Assembly (NCBI RefSeq): GCF_000739595.1
Contig: NZ_BBJP01000092.1
Location: 1-56,193 of the forward strand
Length of the DNA: 56,193 nucleotides
Direction: 5' to 3'
Origin: Halorubrum halophilum
GTDB lineage: Archaea; Halobacteriota; Halobacteria; Halobacteriales; Haloferacaceae
The translations under genes and the position numbers were made by a program. Under the pieces are notes generated by a model. The model was not told where the DNA came from and did not search any database. It was given only the letters and a program-made list of their open reading frames with translations. Below, in pieces: positions 49,938 through 56,193 of this stretch (its first letter is position 1; every line of letters starts with the position of its first letter).

Positions 49938-50765
49938 TTACCGCACCTCGTCGGCCCGCGCGACGAGTTCGGCGACACGCTCCGGGTCGACCGGCGCGGT
50001 CGTCTCGCCGCCCTCCTTGAGCGCGGTGCCGACGATCGCGCCGTCGGCGACCGAGAGCACGTCGCCGACCGTGTCGGCCCGGACGCCGCTGCCGACGAGG
50101 ACTGGCGTGTCGAGGCCGTGGGCGTCGCGGTCGGCGACGACCTCGTCGAGCGCCTCCGAGTCCATCGCCTCGCCCGTGCCGCGTCCCGAGGCGATCACGG
50201 CGTCGGCGAGCCCTCGCTCGGCGGTGTCGGCGAACGACTCCGCGGTGTACCCCTCCGCGGAGAGCGGCGCGGAGTGTTTCACGTCGGTGTCGGCGAACAC
50301 GCCCGCGTCGACGCCGAGGCGGTCGCGCAGTCGGAGCGTCTCGTGGGCCTTCCCCTGCACGACGCCCTGATCGGTGACTCGCGCGCCGGTGTGGACGTTC
50401 ACCCGGACGTAGTCGGCGCCGACCGCGGCGGCGACCGACAGGGCTGCTTCCGCGTCGTTGCGGAGGACGTTGATCCCGAGCGGGAGATCGGTCGCAGACC
50501 CGATTTCGGTCGCCGCTCGGGTGACGCTCGCGACGACGTGTTTGGGCGCGTCGTCCGGGTAGAAGGGCGCGTCCCCGAAGTTTTCAACCATGATCCCGTC
50601 GACGCCGCCCCGGTCGAGCGCGCGGGCGTCGGCGGCGGCGCGGTCGAGCGCGTTCCGCATCGCGGCCGCGCCGTCGTCCGGCGCCTTCGGCGCCCCGGGG
50701 AGGGGCGGGAGGTGTACCATGCCGATCACGGGCGCGTCGGTGCCGAAGGTGGCCTCGAACTCCAT
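49938..50765 (-). CDS. BtpA/SgcQ-family TIM-barrel protein
   Basis: A 275-residue protein of the BtpA family, needed for photosystem I stability in cyanobacteria but of unknown biochemical role in archaea. It shows GMVHLPPLPGAP, GGVDGIMVENFGDAP, LGINVLRNDAEAAL and VNVHTGARVTDQG. It is probably an enzyme acting on a phosphorylated sugar or nucleoside. It is convergent with the PfkB gene. Confidence 0.9.
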   Translation of the reverse strand: MEFEATFGTDAPVIGMVHLPPLPGAPKAPDDGAAAMRNALDRAAADARALDRGGVDGIMVENFGDAPFYPDDAPKHVVASVTRAATEIGSATDLPLGINVLRNDAEAALSVAAAVGADYVRVNVHTGARVTDQGVVQGKAHETLRLRDRLGVDAGVFADTDVKHSAPLSAEGYTAESFADTAERGLADAVIASGRGTGEAMDSEALDEVVADRDAHGLDTPVLVGSGVRADTVGDVLSVADGAIVGTALKEGGETTAPVDPERVAELVARADEVR

Positions 50766-50883
50766 CTACCGGCCGGACGACGCCTCCGCGGATAAGTCTC
50801 ACCACACGGAGTCCCGCCGTCTCCACCTCCAACCTTTCATACCCCCACGGTTTACCGGATCGGGGCCGAAGTACCGACGAGAG

Positions 50884-51345
50884 ATGGGTATCGACGTCGA
50901 CGATTCCGGCGATCGAACCGGCGAGGTGACGCTCGTCCTCTCGCTGGGCGCCGCCCGGCGGCTCGCGGACCCGCAGGCGGCGGTCGCGGACGCGCGAGAG
51001 TGGAGCCGCTACGTCGGCGTCGTCGCCAACGACGCGGAGGCGGTCGAGCGGTTCGTCCGCGAGGCGGGCGTCGAGAACGACTACGCCCTCCGGAACTGGG
51101 ACAAGTGGGGGACGCTCGGCGACATCCACGAACAGAGCGACGCCCCGCGGGCGGCGTTCGTCGGCACGTCGGCCGCGAACCGGCGCGTCGCGATCCACGT
51201 CGGCTTCGAGTACGTGCCGATCGACGAGGCGGCGGAGAAGGCGGGATGGGAGCTCTCGGAGCCGGAGCGCGCGTCGAGAGAGTCGGGCGGCGGGTCGGGG
51301 CTCGTCGATCGGCTGTGGCGGACGGTGCGAGAGCGGTTGGGCTAA
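50884..51345 (+). CDS. DUF7124-like haloarchaeal protein
   Basis: A 153-residue protein with VTLVLSLGAARRLADP, WSRYVGVVANDAEAVERF and a basic end (LVDRLWRTVRERLG). It resembles the haloarchaeal DUF7124 family as I recall it; function is unknown. The start at 50884 (MGIDVDDS) follows a TATA-like GGTTTACC at about -30. Upstream in-frame codons overlap the BtpA gene and look noncoding. Confidence 0.75.
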   Translation: MGIDVDDSGDRTGEVTLVLSLGAARRLADPQAAVADAREWSRYVGVVANDAEAVERFVREAGVENDYALRNWDKWGTLGDIHEQSDAPRAAFVGTSAANRRVAIHVGFEYVPIDEAAEKAGWELSEPERASRESGGGSGLVDRLWRTVRERLG

Positions 51346-51395
51346 GCGGGGCTGTATGGAGATGGCGGCAGAGAACGAGGGAGAAGGGCGGCCCG

Positions 51396-51557
51396 CTATT
51401 GCTCCAGTTCGACCGTCAGATCGGTCGCGATCCACGCGTCCGTGTTCCCCTCTTCGGTGAAAACGGTGCGGTCGGGCGAGCAGCGGCTCGCCGCGACCGT
51501 CGGGCGTGCGTCCGACGACTCTTCGACCTCGCGTTCGATCCGGTCTCCAGCGGTCAT
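51396..51557 (-). CDS. Small DUF7331-like microprotein
   Basis: A 53-residue protein read from ATG at 51555-51557 to TAG at 51396-51398: acidic N-terminus (MTAGDRIEREVEES), a middle CSPDRTVFTEEGN, and the end DAWIATDLTVELEQ. The WIATDLTVELE ending is of a kind I recall in small haloarchaeal DUF7331 proteins. A TATA-like ACTATAAC lies about 32 nt upstream. It is easily missed because of its length. It faces the old yellow enzyme gene, sharing the upstream region. Confidence 0.7.
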   Translation of the reverse strand: MTAGDRIEREVEESSDARPTVAASRCSPDRTVFTEEGNTDAWIATDLTVELEQ

Positions 51558-51694
51558 TACCGATGCGTCGGGGGTGCGGGGGGTTATAGTTTTCGGTCGG
51601 CCTAAACCGTCGGAAAACCGACCGGGGGCGTTTCGGCTGCGGCGAGACGGGCGGGGGATCGGATCCCATTAGCCCGTGGCAGTCGTAGATCGAG

Positions 51695-52798
51695 ATGATG
51701 CCGGATTCGCTTTTCACTCCGTTTACGCTGCGCGACACCGAGTTCCGCAACCGTGTGATGTTGTCGCCGATGTGTCAGTACTCCGCGGACGACGGGTTCG
51801 CGAACGACTGGCACCGGGTCCACCTCGGTTCCCGCGCCGCCGGCGGGGCCGGAGTCGTGATGACCGAGGCGACCGGCGTCGAGCCGCGCGGCCGCATCAC
51901 GCCGGACTGCTTGGGTATCTGGTCCGACGAGCACGCTGAGGCGATCGAACCGATCGTCGACTTCGTCAGATCGCAGGGCGCGACGCCCGGGATCCAGCTC
52001 GCTCACGCCGGCCGGAAGGGCTCGCACGCTCCTCCGGCCGAGGGCGGAGACCCGATCCCAGAGGACCGCGAGCAGGGCTGGGAAACGGTCTCCGCGACCG
52101 ACGCGCCGTACCCGGACCCGGGCGCCGACGAGGACGAGTTGGCGTCGACTCGCCGGCTGGACGGCGAGGGTATCGACGAGGTGGTCGACGCGTTCGCGGC
52201 CGCCGCGGAGCGCTCGCGCGATATTGGGTTCGAGGTCGCGGAGGTTCACGCGGCCCACGGCTACCTGCTCCACCAGTTCCTCTCGCCGGTCACCAACGAC
52301 CGCGACGACGAGTACGGCGGGAGCTTCGAGAACCGCACCCGCCTCGTCCGCGAGGTCGTCGAGGCCGTTCGCGAGGTCTGGCCCGACGACAAGCCCGTCT
52401 TTGTTCGCATCTCCGCGACCGACTGGCTCCCCGACCGCGACTCGTGGGACGTTGACGACTCGGTGCGGCTGGCTCCCCTCCTCGCCGAGGCCGGCGCCGA
52501 CCTGATCGACGTCTCCGGCGGCGGGATCCACCCGGACCAGCAGCTTCCCGGCACCGGGCCGGGCTATCAGGTGCCATACGCCGAGGCGATCCGCGAGGGG
52601 ACCGACGTTCCGGTCGCCGCGGTCGGTGGAATTACGGAGCCGACCCACGCCGACGCCCTCGTCCGGAACGGGCGGGCCGACCTCGTCGCGCTCGGCCGCG
52701 AGATGCTTCGGCATCCGTACTGGCCGCTCGAGGCCGCCCACGAACTCGGCGCGGACGCCGAGTGGCCGGTGCAGTACCGGCGTGGTCGGTTCGACTGA
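51695..52798 (+). CDS. NADH:flavin oxidoreductase (old yellow enzyme family)
   Basis: A 367-residue FMN-dependent TIM barrel that reduces activated C=C bonds. It shows LFTPFTLRDTEFRNRVMLSPM-type N-terminus (RNRVMLSPMCQYS), the Gln-x-His motif QLAHAGRKG, FEVAEVHAAHGYLLHQFLSP-type segment (HAAHGYLLHQF), FENRTR and the phosphate-site AVGGIT with ALGREMLRHPYW. The set is of the YqjM (thermophilic-like) class. ATG at 51695 is followed by a second ATG, either could start it. Confidence 0.94.
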   Translation: MMPDSLFTPFTLRDTEFRNRVMLSPMCQYSADDGFANDWHRVHLGSRAAGGAGVVMTEATGVEPRGRITPDCLGIWSDEHAEAIEPIVDFVRSQGATPGIQLAHAGRKGSHAPPAEGGDPIPEDREQGWETVSATDAPYPDPGADEDELASTRRLDGEGIDEVVDAFAAAAERSRDIGFEVAEVHAAHGYLLHQFLSPVTNDRDDEYGGSFENRTRLVREVVEAVREVWPDDKPVFVRISATDWLPDRDSWDVDDSVRLAPLLAEAGADLIDVSGGGIHPDQQLPGTGPGYQVPYAEAIREGTDVPVAAVGGITEPTHADALVRNGRADLVALGREMLRHPYWPLEAAHELGADAEWPVQYRRGRFD

Positions 52799-52883
52799 GA
52801 CGGGTCGCCCGCGTCCCCGCTGGAGACGTGAATCTCCCGCACGCTCCGGGAAGACTTATTCCGCTCCCGCGAGCCGACGGGAT

Positions 52884-54155
52884 ATGGAGTACCGATCGTT
52901 TCCCGACGAGCGCGGCGACGAGTTCGACGCGTTCATGCGATACGCGTTCGCCCCCGCCGAGGGCCCGTACGACCCCGAGGAGGCGGACGATCACGACACC
53001 ATCGCCGAGACGCGAGGGCTGTTCGACGACGGCGACGACGGCGACGATGGCGATCCGGTCGCTGTCTGCGCGCACCACTACTTCTCGCTGCGGATCCGCG
53101 GCGACGACCGCGAGGTCGCCGGGCTCTCCGCGGTCGCGTCCCCCCCGGAGCACCGCCGACAGGGGAACGTCGGGCGCATGCTCCGGGAGTCGCTGGCGGA
53201 GTACCGGGACCGCGGCGTCTTCGTCTCCACGCTGTGGCCCTTCGAGTACCCATTCTACGCCGCCTACGGCTGGGCGACCGCGAGCCGTTACCGCCGTCTC
53301 ACCGCGCCGCCGGACCGGCTCGGGTTCGTCGACGACCTGATCGCGACCGCGGGCGACGAGGCCGGGACCTTCCGCCGGCTCGACGAGGACGACTACACGG
53401 CCGTGAAACCGGTGATCGCGGCGATGGCGGAGCGCTACGACCTGACGATGGACTGGACCGAGGAGTGGTGGCGCGAGCGCGCCCTGCAGGGCTGGAAGAC
53501 CGATCCGTTCGTCTACGGCTGGGAGCGCGACGGCGAGCTCCGGGCGGTCTGTGCGTACAGCTTCGACGACGACACGGACGACGTAGCCGACGCGGACGAT
53601 CCGGTTCTGCGCGTCTCCGACGTCGCCGTCGCGGACGACGAGGCGTGGTTCCAGCTCCTTCGCTTCTTCCGCAACCACGACTCGCAGGTCGCCGAGGTCC
53701 GGATCCGCGCCCCGCCGGACGCGCCCCTGCTCAACCTCGTCGACGACCCCCGCGCCGTCGACTGCGAGGTCCGCACCGGGCCGATGGTCCGGCTCGTCGA
53801 CGTCGCTGCCGCCCTCGAAGCGCTCGATCCCGACCCCGCGGTCGAGGCCGCGTTCTCGCTGTCGGTCGCCGACCCCCTCGTCGACTGGAACGACGGGACG
53901 TTCCGCGTCGTCGTCGCGGACGGATCGGTGGCGGTCGAACCGGCGAACGGCCGCGAGGGAGACGATCAGGCCCCCGACGCCGCGGACGCCGCGGACGCCG
54001 CGGTCGACGTCGGCGCCCTCTCGCAGCTGTACGTCGGGTACAGATCGGTCGACGAGGTGGCCCGGGGCGACGGGCTCGTGGTCGATTCCGCGACCGCCGA
54101 CGACCTCCGCGCGCTGTTCCCGCCGCGGACGACGCACCTGCGCGAGGGGTTCTGA
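52884..54155 (+). CDS. Eis-like GNAT acetyltransferase
   Basis: A 423-residue protein. The first 150 residues are a GNAT domain (VAGLSAVASPPEHRRQGNVGRMLRESL has the acetyl-CoA pyrophosphate loop RRQGNVG), then a second degenerate GNAT region (200-320) and a C-terminal SCP2-like part (from 330), the layout of Eis enzymes, which acetylate amines such as aminoglycosides in bacteria. The acceptor here is unknown. TATA-like ACTTATTC at about -27. Confidence 0.85.
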   Translation: MEYRSFPDERGDEFDAFMRYAFAPAEGPYDPEEADDHDTIAETRGLFDDGDDGDDGDPVAVCAHHYFSLRIRGDDREVAGLSAVASPPEHRRQGNVGRMLRESLAEYRDRGVFVSTLWPFEYPFYAAYGWATASRYRRLTAPPDRLGFVDDLIATAGDEAGTFRRLDEDDYTAVKPVIAAMAERYDLTMDWTEEWWRERALQGWKTDPFVYGWERDGELRAVCAYSFDDDTDDVADADDPVLRVSDVAVADDEAWFQLLRFFRNHDSQVAEVRIRAPPDAPLLNLVDDPRAVDCEVRTGPMVRLVDVAAALEALDPDPAVEAAFSLSVADPLVDWNDGTFRVVVADGSVAVEPANGREGDDQAPDAADAADAAVDVGALSQLYVGYRSVDEVARGDGLVVDSATADDLRALFPPRTTHLREGF

Positions 54156-54191
54156 GGCGCTCGCTCCGTGAAACGCCCCGCGCCGGCCGGG

Positions 54192-54200
54192 CTTTTTATC
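54192..54200 (+). promoter_or_regulatory. TATA-like box for the 54223 gene
   Basis: CTTTTTATC centred 27 nt before the ATG at 54223. Confidence 0.5.
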
Positions 54201-54222
54201 CGCGGACCGCCTACGTCGCGGT

Positions 54223-55113
54223 ATGAGTTCCCGCGACGACAGACGCGACGACGACCTCGAGGAGCGGCTCGACGAGCTCGAAGCCGTGCTGAGCGAGCTC
54301 CGCCGCGACCTCCGTGAGACCGAGCGGGACCGCCGCGGCCCCCCGCGACCCCCCCGGCTCTCCGAGCTGGTGCGGTTCACCGAGCAGTACACCATCCCCA
54401 CGGTGATCGCGCTGCTCGAGACGACGATCAAGTCGCTCGAACTGGTGCAGGGGACGCTCCGGCTCGCCGACCCCGGCCGGACGCTCGACGAGGCGGGCTC
54501 GGCGGCCGACCGCCTCGGCGACGCGCGGGACGGCGCGAGCGCGGGACTCGCGCGGTCGCTCTCGGAGCTCCGGACGGCGCTCTCGGAATCTGACCTCCCG
54601 GAAGAGGCCGCCTCGCGGTCGATAATCGCGGACGCGCGCGACCTCACGGCGGAGATCGAGGCGCGGATCGACGAGGGCCGCCGCGAGGCCGACGCGGCCC
54701 GGCGCGGGCGACGGGACCGGGTCGATACCCCGAGCGAAGATAGGCCGGATGAGAGCCGGACCGCCAGCGACGCAAACGACGACCGCGACGACCGCGACGG
54801 CCGTAGCGGCCGCGGTGTCAGGATCGACGTGACCGACCCGGATGCGGAGAGCGAGAGCGACGGAGACGGGGGCGACCCGGACGACGACCCCGCGCCCGAG
54901 GTCGACGTGGAGTCGGAGCTGGAGTCGATCAAGCGCCAGCTCGGCGACGGCGAGGCGGACGCGACAGACGAGCCGAACGAGGGAACGGACGCGACGGCCG
55001 GGGCAGACGAGGTGAGGGATGCCGACGGGGAGCCGGCCGACAACGGCGGTTCTGACGGTGATGAGGGAGACGGGGGAGCGGCGGACGGAGACGACGACCG
55101 AAACCCGGCCTGA
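54223..55113 (+). CDS. DUF7547-like acidic coiled-coil protein
   Basis: A 296-residue protein. Residues 5-45 form a coiled coil (EERLDELEAVLSELRRDLRE), 48-100 a helical region with FTEQYTIPTVIALLETTIKSLEL, which is the conserved part, and the last 130 residues are disordered, Asp/Glu/Gly-rich. It recalls the haloarchaeal DUF7547 family; function is unknown. The helical segment resembles some gas-vesicle GvpK-like sequence, but the match is weak and I do not claim it. Confidence 0.72.
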   Translation: MSSRDDRRDDDLEERLDELEAVLSELRRDLRETERDRRGPPRPPRLSELVRFTEQYTIPTVIALLETTIKSLELVQGTLRLADPGRTLDEAGSAADRLGDARDGASAGLARSLSELRTALSESDLPEEAASRSIIADARDLTAEIEARIDEGRREADAARRGRRDRVDTPSEDRPDESRTASDANDDRDDRDGRSGRGVRIDVTDPDAESESDGDGGDPDDDPAPEVDVESELESIKRQLGDGEADATDEPNEGTDATAGADEVRDADGEPADNGGSDGDEGDGGAADGDDDRNPA

Positions 55114-55142
55114 CCGCCGCGTCGTCGCTCGGTAGCGAACCC

Positions 55143-55892
55143 TTAAAAATCGACGCCGAGCCGCTCCGCGACCCGTTCGGCCGAGTCGAGGAGGAGCGTC
55201 TCGTCGTCGGTGAACACCTCCAGCGCGACCGTGCCGTCGAACCCGCCGAGCTCGGACTCCACGATCCCGTAGTCGACCTCGCCGGCCCCCACGGGGAGGT
55301 GGGTGTCGCCGCGGCGGCGGGCGTCGTGGCAGTGGAGGTGCGAGATCCGGTCACCGTGGCTCCGGAGGAATCGCTTGATCGCCTTGTTGTCGCCCTCCAT
55401 GTACGCGTGCCCCACGTCGAAGCAGATCGGCGTGTCCGTCTCCCGAGCGAGCTCGCCGAGGACGGAGAGCTGGAGCCCCGCGTGCTGGTGGCCGACGTTC
55501 TCGACGACGACCTCGACGCCCGCCTCGCGGCCGGCGTCGGCGACTCGCCGGAGCTGGTCGGCGGCGACCTCCCGGAACTCGATGTCGTCGCGGTCGGCGG
55601 AGGTGGCGTGGAGGACGGCCTTCTCCGCGCCCAGATCGCCGGCCGCATTTAAAAGGCGACGCTGGTAGTCGACGATGGCGTCGTTGACCTCGGGAACGTA
55701 GCTGGCCAGCCGCTGGCTGTACGGGAGGTGGACGAGTAAGTCGCGGCCGGCGAGCGCGTCGGTCAGGCGCCCGGGGTCGATCTCGCCCGGCACGAGCGTC
55801 GGCTCGCCGATCCCGAGCTCGCAGAAGTCGAACCGCGTCGGCGACGCCGCGAGACGGTTGAGATCGTCGCCGACGGTGAGGCCGATGTCCAT
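55143..55892 (-). CDS. Sugar phosphate isomerase/epimerase (AP-endonuclease-2 fold)
   Basis: A 249-residue TIM-barrel protein. It shows FDFCELGIGEPT, HLPYSQRLAS, VVVENVGHQHAG (metal-site Glu), CFDVGHAYMEGDN (Asp, His) and HLHCHDARRRGDTHLPVG, with EVF near the end as the last metal Glu. Members isomerise sugars or act as endonuclease IV; the short length and loops suit an isomerase. The ATG at 55892 follows a TATA-like box at 55915-55922. Confidence 0.88.
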   Translation of the reverse strand: MDIGLTVGDDLNRLAASPTRFDFCELGIGEPTLVPGEIDPGRLTDALAGRDLLVHLPYSQRLASYVPEVNDAIVDYQRRLLNAAGDLGAEKAVLHATSADRDDIEFREVAADQLRRVADAGREAGVEVVVENVGHQHAGLQLSVLGELARETDTPICFDVGHAYMEGDNKAIKRFLRSHGDRISHLHCHDARRRGDTHLPVGAGEVDYGIVESELGGFDGTVALEVFTDDETLLLDSAERVAERLGVDF

Positions 55893-55914
55893 GTCGGCGG
55901 TGGGTGCGGCGGTC

Positions 55915-55922
55915 GTATAAAT
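55915..55922 (-). promoter_or_regulatory. TATA-like box of the 55892 gene
   Basis: ATTTATAC read on the reverse strand, about 27 nt before the ATG. Confidence 0.55.
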
Positions 55923-56009
55923 GGTGCCGCCGAGTCGGTGGCACTGCGACGATTCGGTTGGCGGCTTTCCACGCCTCAACCGCTCTGTACAGACTGAGCG
56001 GTGAGCGAT

Positions 56010-56193
56010 AGCGGGAGTAGGTGTTGCAGTTCGGTGGTGGCGATCCAGTATTTAAATAATCGTGAGCGCTAGCGACGATCACTTATAATGAACGATGCGG
56101 TCGGCGCGCCCCGGTGAGCGGCCGCCATCGGCGGCCGCGAACCGCCGGTGCGAGGGAGTCGCTGGCGGCGGTAGTACGTGAGAGATGTTTTGG
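56010..56193 (+). repeat. Dispersed structured repeat, copy F (interrupted at window edge)
   Basis: A forward copy with a clear terminal repeat AGCGGGAGTAGGTGTTGCAG at 56010, TATTTAAATA at 56049-56058, TTATAA at 56083 and the first hairpin (about 56118-56138). Similarity to copy A stops in the 5' arm of the second hairpin, after 56171; the final 22 bases (GTAGTACGTGAGAG..) are unrelated to the family. The copy is either broken by an insertion or deletion, or cut by a rearrangement. Confidence 0.8.

Noticed and set aside
1-56193. CRISPR arrays, Cas genes or known defence systems
   Set aside because: No regularly spaced direct repeats and no Cas, restriction, BREX or toxin-antitoxin pairs were seen. 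The PIN-like protein has no antitoxin-like partner.

Overview
The window comes from a halophilic archaeon of class Halobacteria, most likely a Halorubrum-like genus (genus is inference). The evidence is very high GC, strongly acidic predicted proteins with Asp/Glu-rich tails and linkers, many leaderless genes with a TATA-like box about 27 nt before the start codon, and archaeal markers: DnaG-type primase, transcription factor S, PAN ATPase, 20S proteasome alpha subunit, ribosomal protein S6e, CheF, a plant-type 2Fe-2S haloferredoxin, and the siroheme-dependent heme pathway. Most of the window is ordinary chromosomal housekeeping DNA. No plasmid replication genes, intact insertion sequences or CRISPR arrays were seen.

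Layout. 0.3-7.8 kb: a hypothetical protein, a sugar O-acetyltransferase, PRPP synthetase, a zinc-finger protein, haloferredoxin, CheF, an HMA-like membrane protein, a MOSC protein and a proteasome alpha subunit. 8-11.4 kb: a three-gene operon of secreted CARDB-like protein, MacB/LolD-type ATPase and FtsX-type permease. 11.4-13.4 kb: a zinc-finger microprotein and the folA-thyA pair. 14-17.5 kb: tRNA-Gly(GCC), a crotonase, a DUF7114-like protein, tRNA-Thr(GGT), a PIN-like protein and MutY. 17.5-20.2 kb: a P1B-type metal ATPase and a UspA protein. 20.4-28.5 kb: metabolic and envelope genes (hydrolase, TFS, aldo/keto reductase, flippase, deacylase, MetE-like methyltransferase, pyruvoyl arginine decarboxylase). 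29-35.6 kb: PAN, a HalX response regulator behind a possible leader peptide, an amphi-Trp protein, DnaG and a DUF3311/sodium-solute symporter pair. 35.6-38.7 kb: a tightly overlapping heme operon (fused AhbAB, precorrin-2 dehydrogenase, HemA). 38.8-48.2 kb: S6e, a lipoate-ligase-like protein, a 7TM histidine kinase, an M23-like protein, a thioesterase, two MoeA genes and a PHP protein. 48.3-55.9 kb: a nucleoside deaminase-PfkB pair, BtpA, small haloarchaeal proteins, an old yellow enzyme, an Eis-like acetyltransferase and a TIM-barrel isomerase.

The most striking signal is a dispersed intergenic element present six times, in both orientations: about 1384-1814, 13533-13822, 21557-21997, 28581-28876, 31487-31985 and 56010-end. 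Each of the five complete copies can form the same set of long hairpins. Stem sequences differ between copies but pairing is kept, while particular unpaired motifs (GGGACTCAAAG, GGCTGGGGAGG, GGGGCTTT, GACGTAAGCAC) stay nearly constant. Three complete copies also carry outer imperfect terminal inverted repeats, so the family looks like a non-autonomous mobile element (MITE-like) carrying a structured RNA. I do not recognise it as a described family. Other points of note are a 26-codon leaderless ORF overlapping the start of the response regulator, a 17-bp palindrome at the start of the HMA-like membrane gene, duplication of the tRNA-Gly 3' end 73 bp downstream, and a 53-codon microprotein gene at 51396-51557.
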